The notes under the pieces are model-generated. The model had not been told where the DNA came from, did not search any database, and saw only the letters and a program-made list of their open reading frames with translations. Positions 62,489-64,000 of a DNA stretch of 64,000 nt are shown piece after piece. The translations under genes and the position numbers were made by a program. How positions within the stretch are numbered: the first letter of the stretch is position 1; each line of letters starts with the position of its first letter. Source of the DNA: Montifringilla adamsi (taxonomy: Eukaryota > Chordata > Aves > Passeriformes > Passeridae); assembly GCA_017590115.1 (NCBI GenBank), contig JAGGNK010010225.1:5084001-5148000 (forward strand), read 5' to 3'.

Positions 62489-64000
62489 GGGCAAAAAATG
62501 CTTACCTTCTGTGCATAACCAGCTGAGAAAATCATTGCCTATATATAAAACAGTGAAGTGCTCACAGAGTTCAGTAAACAGTCTGGCACTTTAAAGAAAA
62601 AAATGGGTAAATAATAGATATTGTAAATTAAACGCTTCAGAACTGTTTTAGGGACCTTGAACTCTAGTAATATAAGCAGGGACATGCAAACCCACTTATT
62701 TCTAGACACAGTTCATTCACTATCTCCAGCAAGGAATGAAATTTAACACTGGACCCAGTGTGTCATTAGGATTTGACACATTATCTTTCAGGAAAGCCAA
62801 TCTAAGAAATCATTATATTTCCATTACTTTAATACCTAAAAAAATGAGATTCTCCCTCTGAAAAGAAATAATTTGCTAAAACAGCAACTAAATGACTTTC
62901 CAGGTGTGACATTTAATGTGTACATGAGAGGAGTGTTAGTAAAAATACTGAGCAAAGAATCTTTCATTTGCCTGGCATATAGTTGTCTGCTGTGTAAATG
63001 CTCATACAGGCTCACCTTCTGCACAGTCAAATGCCCTCATAACTCTGAAGTGAAGTTTAGATGTATCCTCTTGACTAGAAACCTTTCAAGCTAATAAAAT
63101 ACTTTTCCAATGACCAAGGAATAATACACAAAGAAAGAGAACAAATTTCAATTTCTATGTTACCTTGCACTCAGAATTATCCCATTTGCTCATTTAAGTA
63201 CTTTAAAAACACTTTCCTCTTTCCCTTTCATCATGCTACTCTGATTCATGACCCAGATACTTTAGCAATTTTAAAAAAAACAGCCAAACTATATACACAT
63301 TCGTAGTTTAGCTGATCACTGCTACTTCATTTGCAGGAATGGTTATGTCTACTTATTTTTTAATTCCTAATATACATTTTCTTTCTGTCAACAGGACAAC
63401 CTTGCCTCTTCAGTTCTCTGTAGGCATGGGCATCAGACTTTGACAGATATAATGGCTTAGTGCTGAAGGATCAGTGCAGCCATCAGGAAAGAGAAGGCAC
63501 CAGAACATGCACAGCTCAGAAGGCTAAAGAGGCAGGAGACACTAGCACTGTTCTACAAGGCTGAGATGGCTTGCAGAAAGAGGCCCATCTCCAGGGGCCA
63601 GAACAGGTACTCTAGCTCTTTCTTCCAGAACTTACACCACACTGGTGACTTGGAACACACTGGATTATGATTAAGGAAAGGAAAACCTAGAAGAGAAGCC
63701 CAGAGATTGCTCGTAGTCTCTGCAAGAGACAGTAAGATTTACTACTGGAAAGGGAGCTGGCAATATACTTTTCTTCTCTCTTGTTCCCTGATTTTAAGAG
63801 TTACATCTAATACCACCCGATATTTTCTTTCTTTCCTAGATAGTCCAGCCATCAACTCTAGCTCCATCCCTTTTTTCCTCATTTGTTCTGAATCACTGAA
63901 GACAGCTGCAAACAGAACAGACTTCAGTAGGTAAAAGATAGCTCTCCTTTCCAGATCCAAATCTAAATCAGCACTCCAACCTTGCCTCTCTAAGTCAAGC

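Overview
The window looks like an ordinary stretch of bird nuclear genome. The evidence is spliced vertebrate genes with GT-AG introns, several avian-type CR1 LINE fragments ending in the ATTCTATGATTCT-like tail, no bacterial-style gene packing, and a gene order matching the vertebrate NR1D2 - RPL15 - NKIRAS1 - UBE2E1 block (human 3p24), read here in inverted orientation. I cannot fix the species from sequence alone; a passerine or other neoavian is only a guess.

Layout: (1) 1 to about 12,345 has no supported gene. It is the spacer downstream of RPL15, beyond which NR1D2 would be expected. It holds simple repeats, one short CR1 tail and a ~100-bp tandem duplication. (2) 12,345-17,557, minus strand: RPL15, complete, 204 codons in three coding exons plus a non-coding 5'TOP first exon. 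Its last intron uses a GC donor. (3) About 17,260-17,720: a CpG-rich head-to-head promoter shared with NKIRAS1. (4) 17.6-30.5 kb, plus strand: NKIRAS1 (kappaB-Ras1), coding sequence complete in three exons (191 codons), with CR1 copies in its 5' intron and first coding intron. (5) 30.5-34.2 kb: tail-to-tail spacer between NKIRAS1 and UBE2E1. (6) 34.2-64 kb, minus strand: the 3' part of UBE2E1 (residues 68/69-193 by human numbering, including the catalytic Cys). The upstream exons lie beyond the right edge, so 43,672-64,000 is intron.

Functionally the three genes are a neighbourhood of unrelated housekeeping genes: a 60S ribosomal protein, a small atypical GTPase that restrains NF-kappaB, and a ubiquitin-conjugating enzyme. 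The only visible functional coupling is the RPL15/NKIRAS1 bidirectional promoter.

I found no new biological system. The items most worth a second look are the GC-AG intron in RPL15, a perfect 25-bp inverted repeat with an 11-nt loop inside UBE2E1 intronic sequence (pre-miRNA-sized, but also a good template-switch candidate), a CpG-rich 24-25-bp minisatellite next to a UBE2E1 exon, homopolymer blocks in the presumed UBE2E1 3'UTR, and a CR1 copy that keeps separated pieces of ORF1 (including its esterase-like end) and ORF2.
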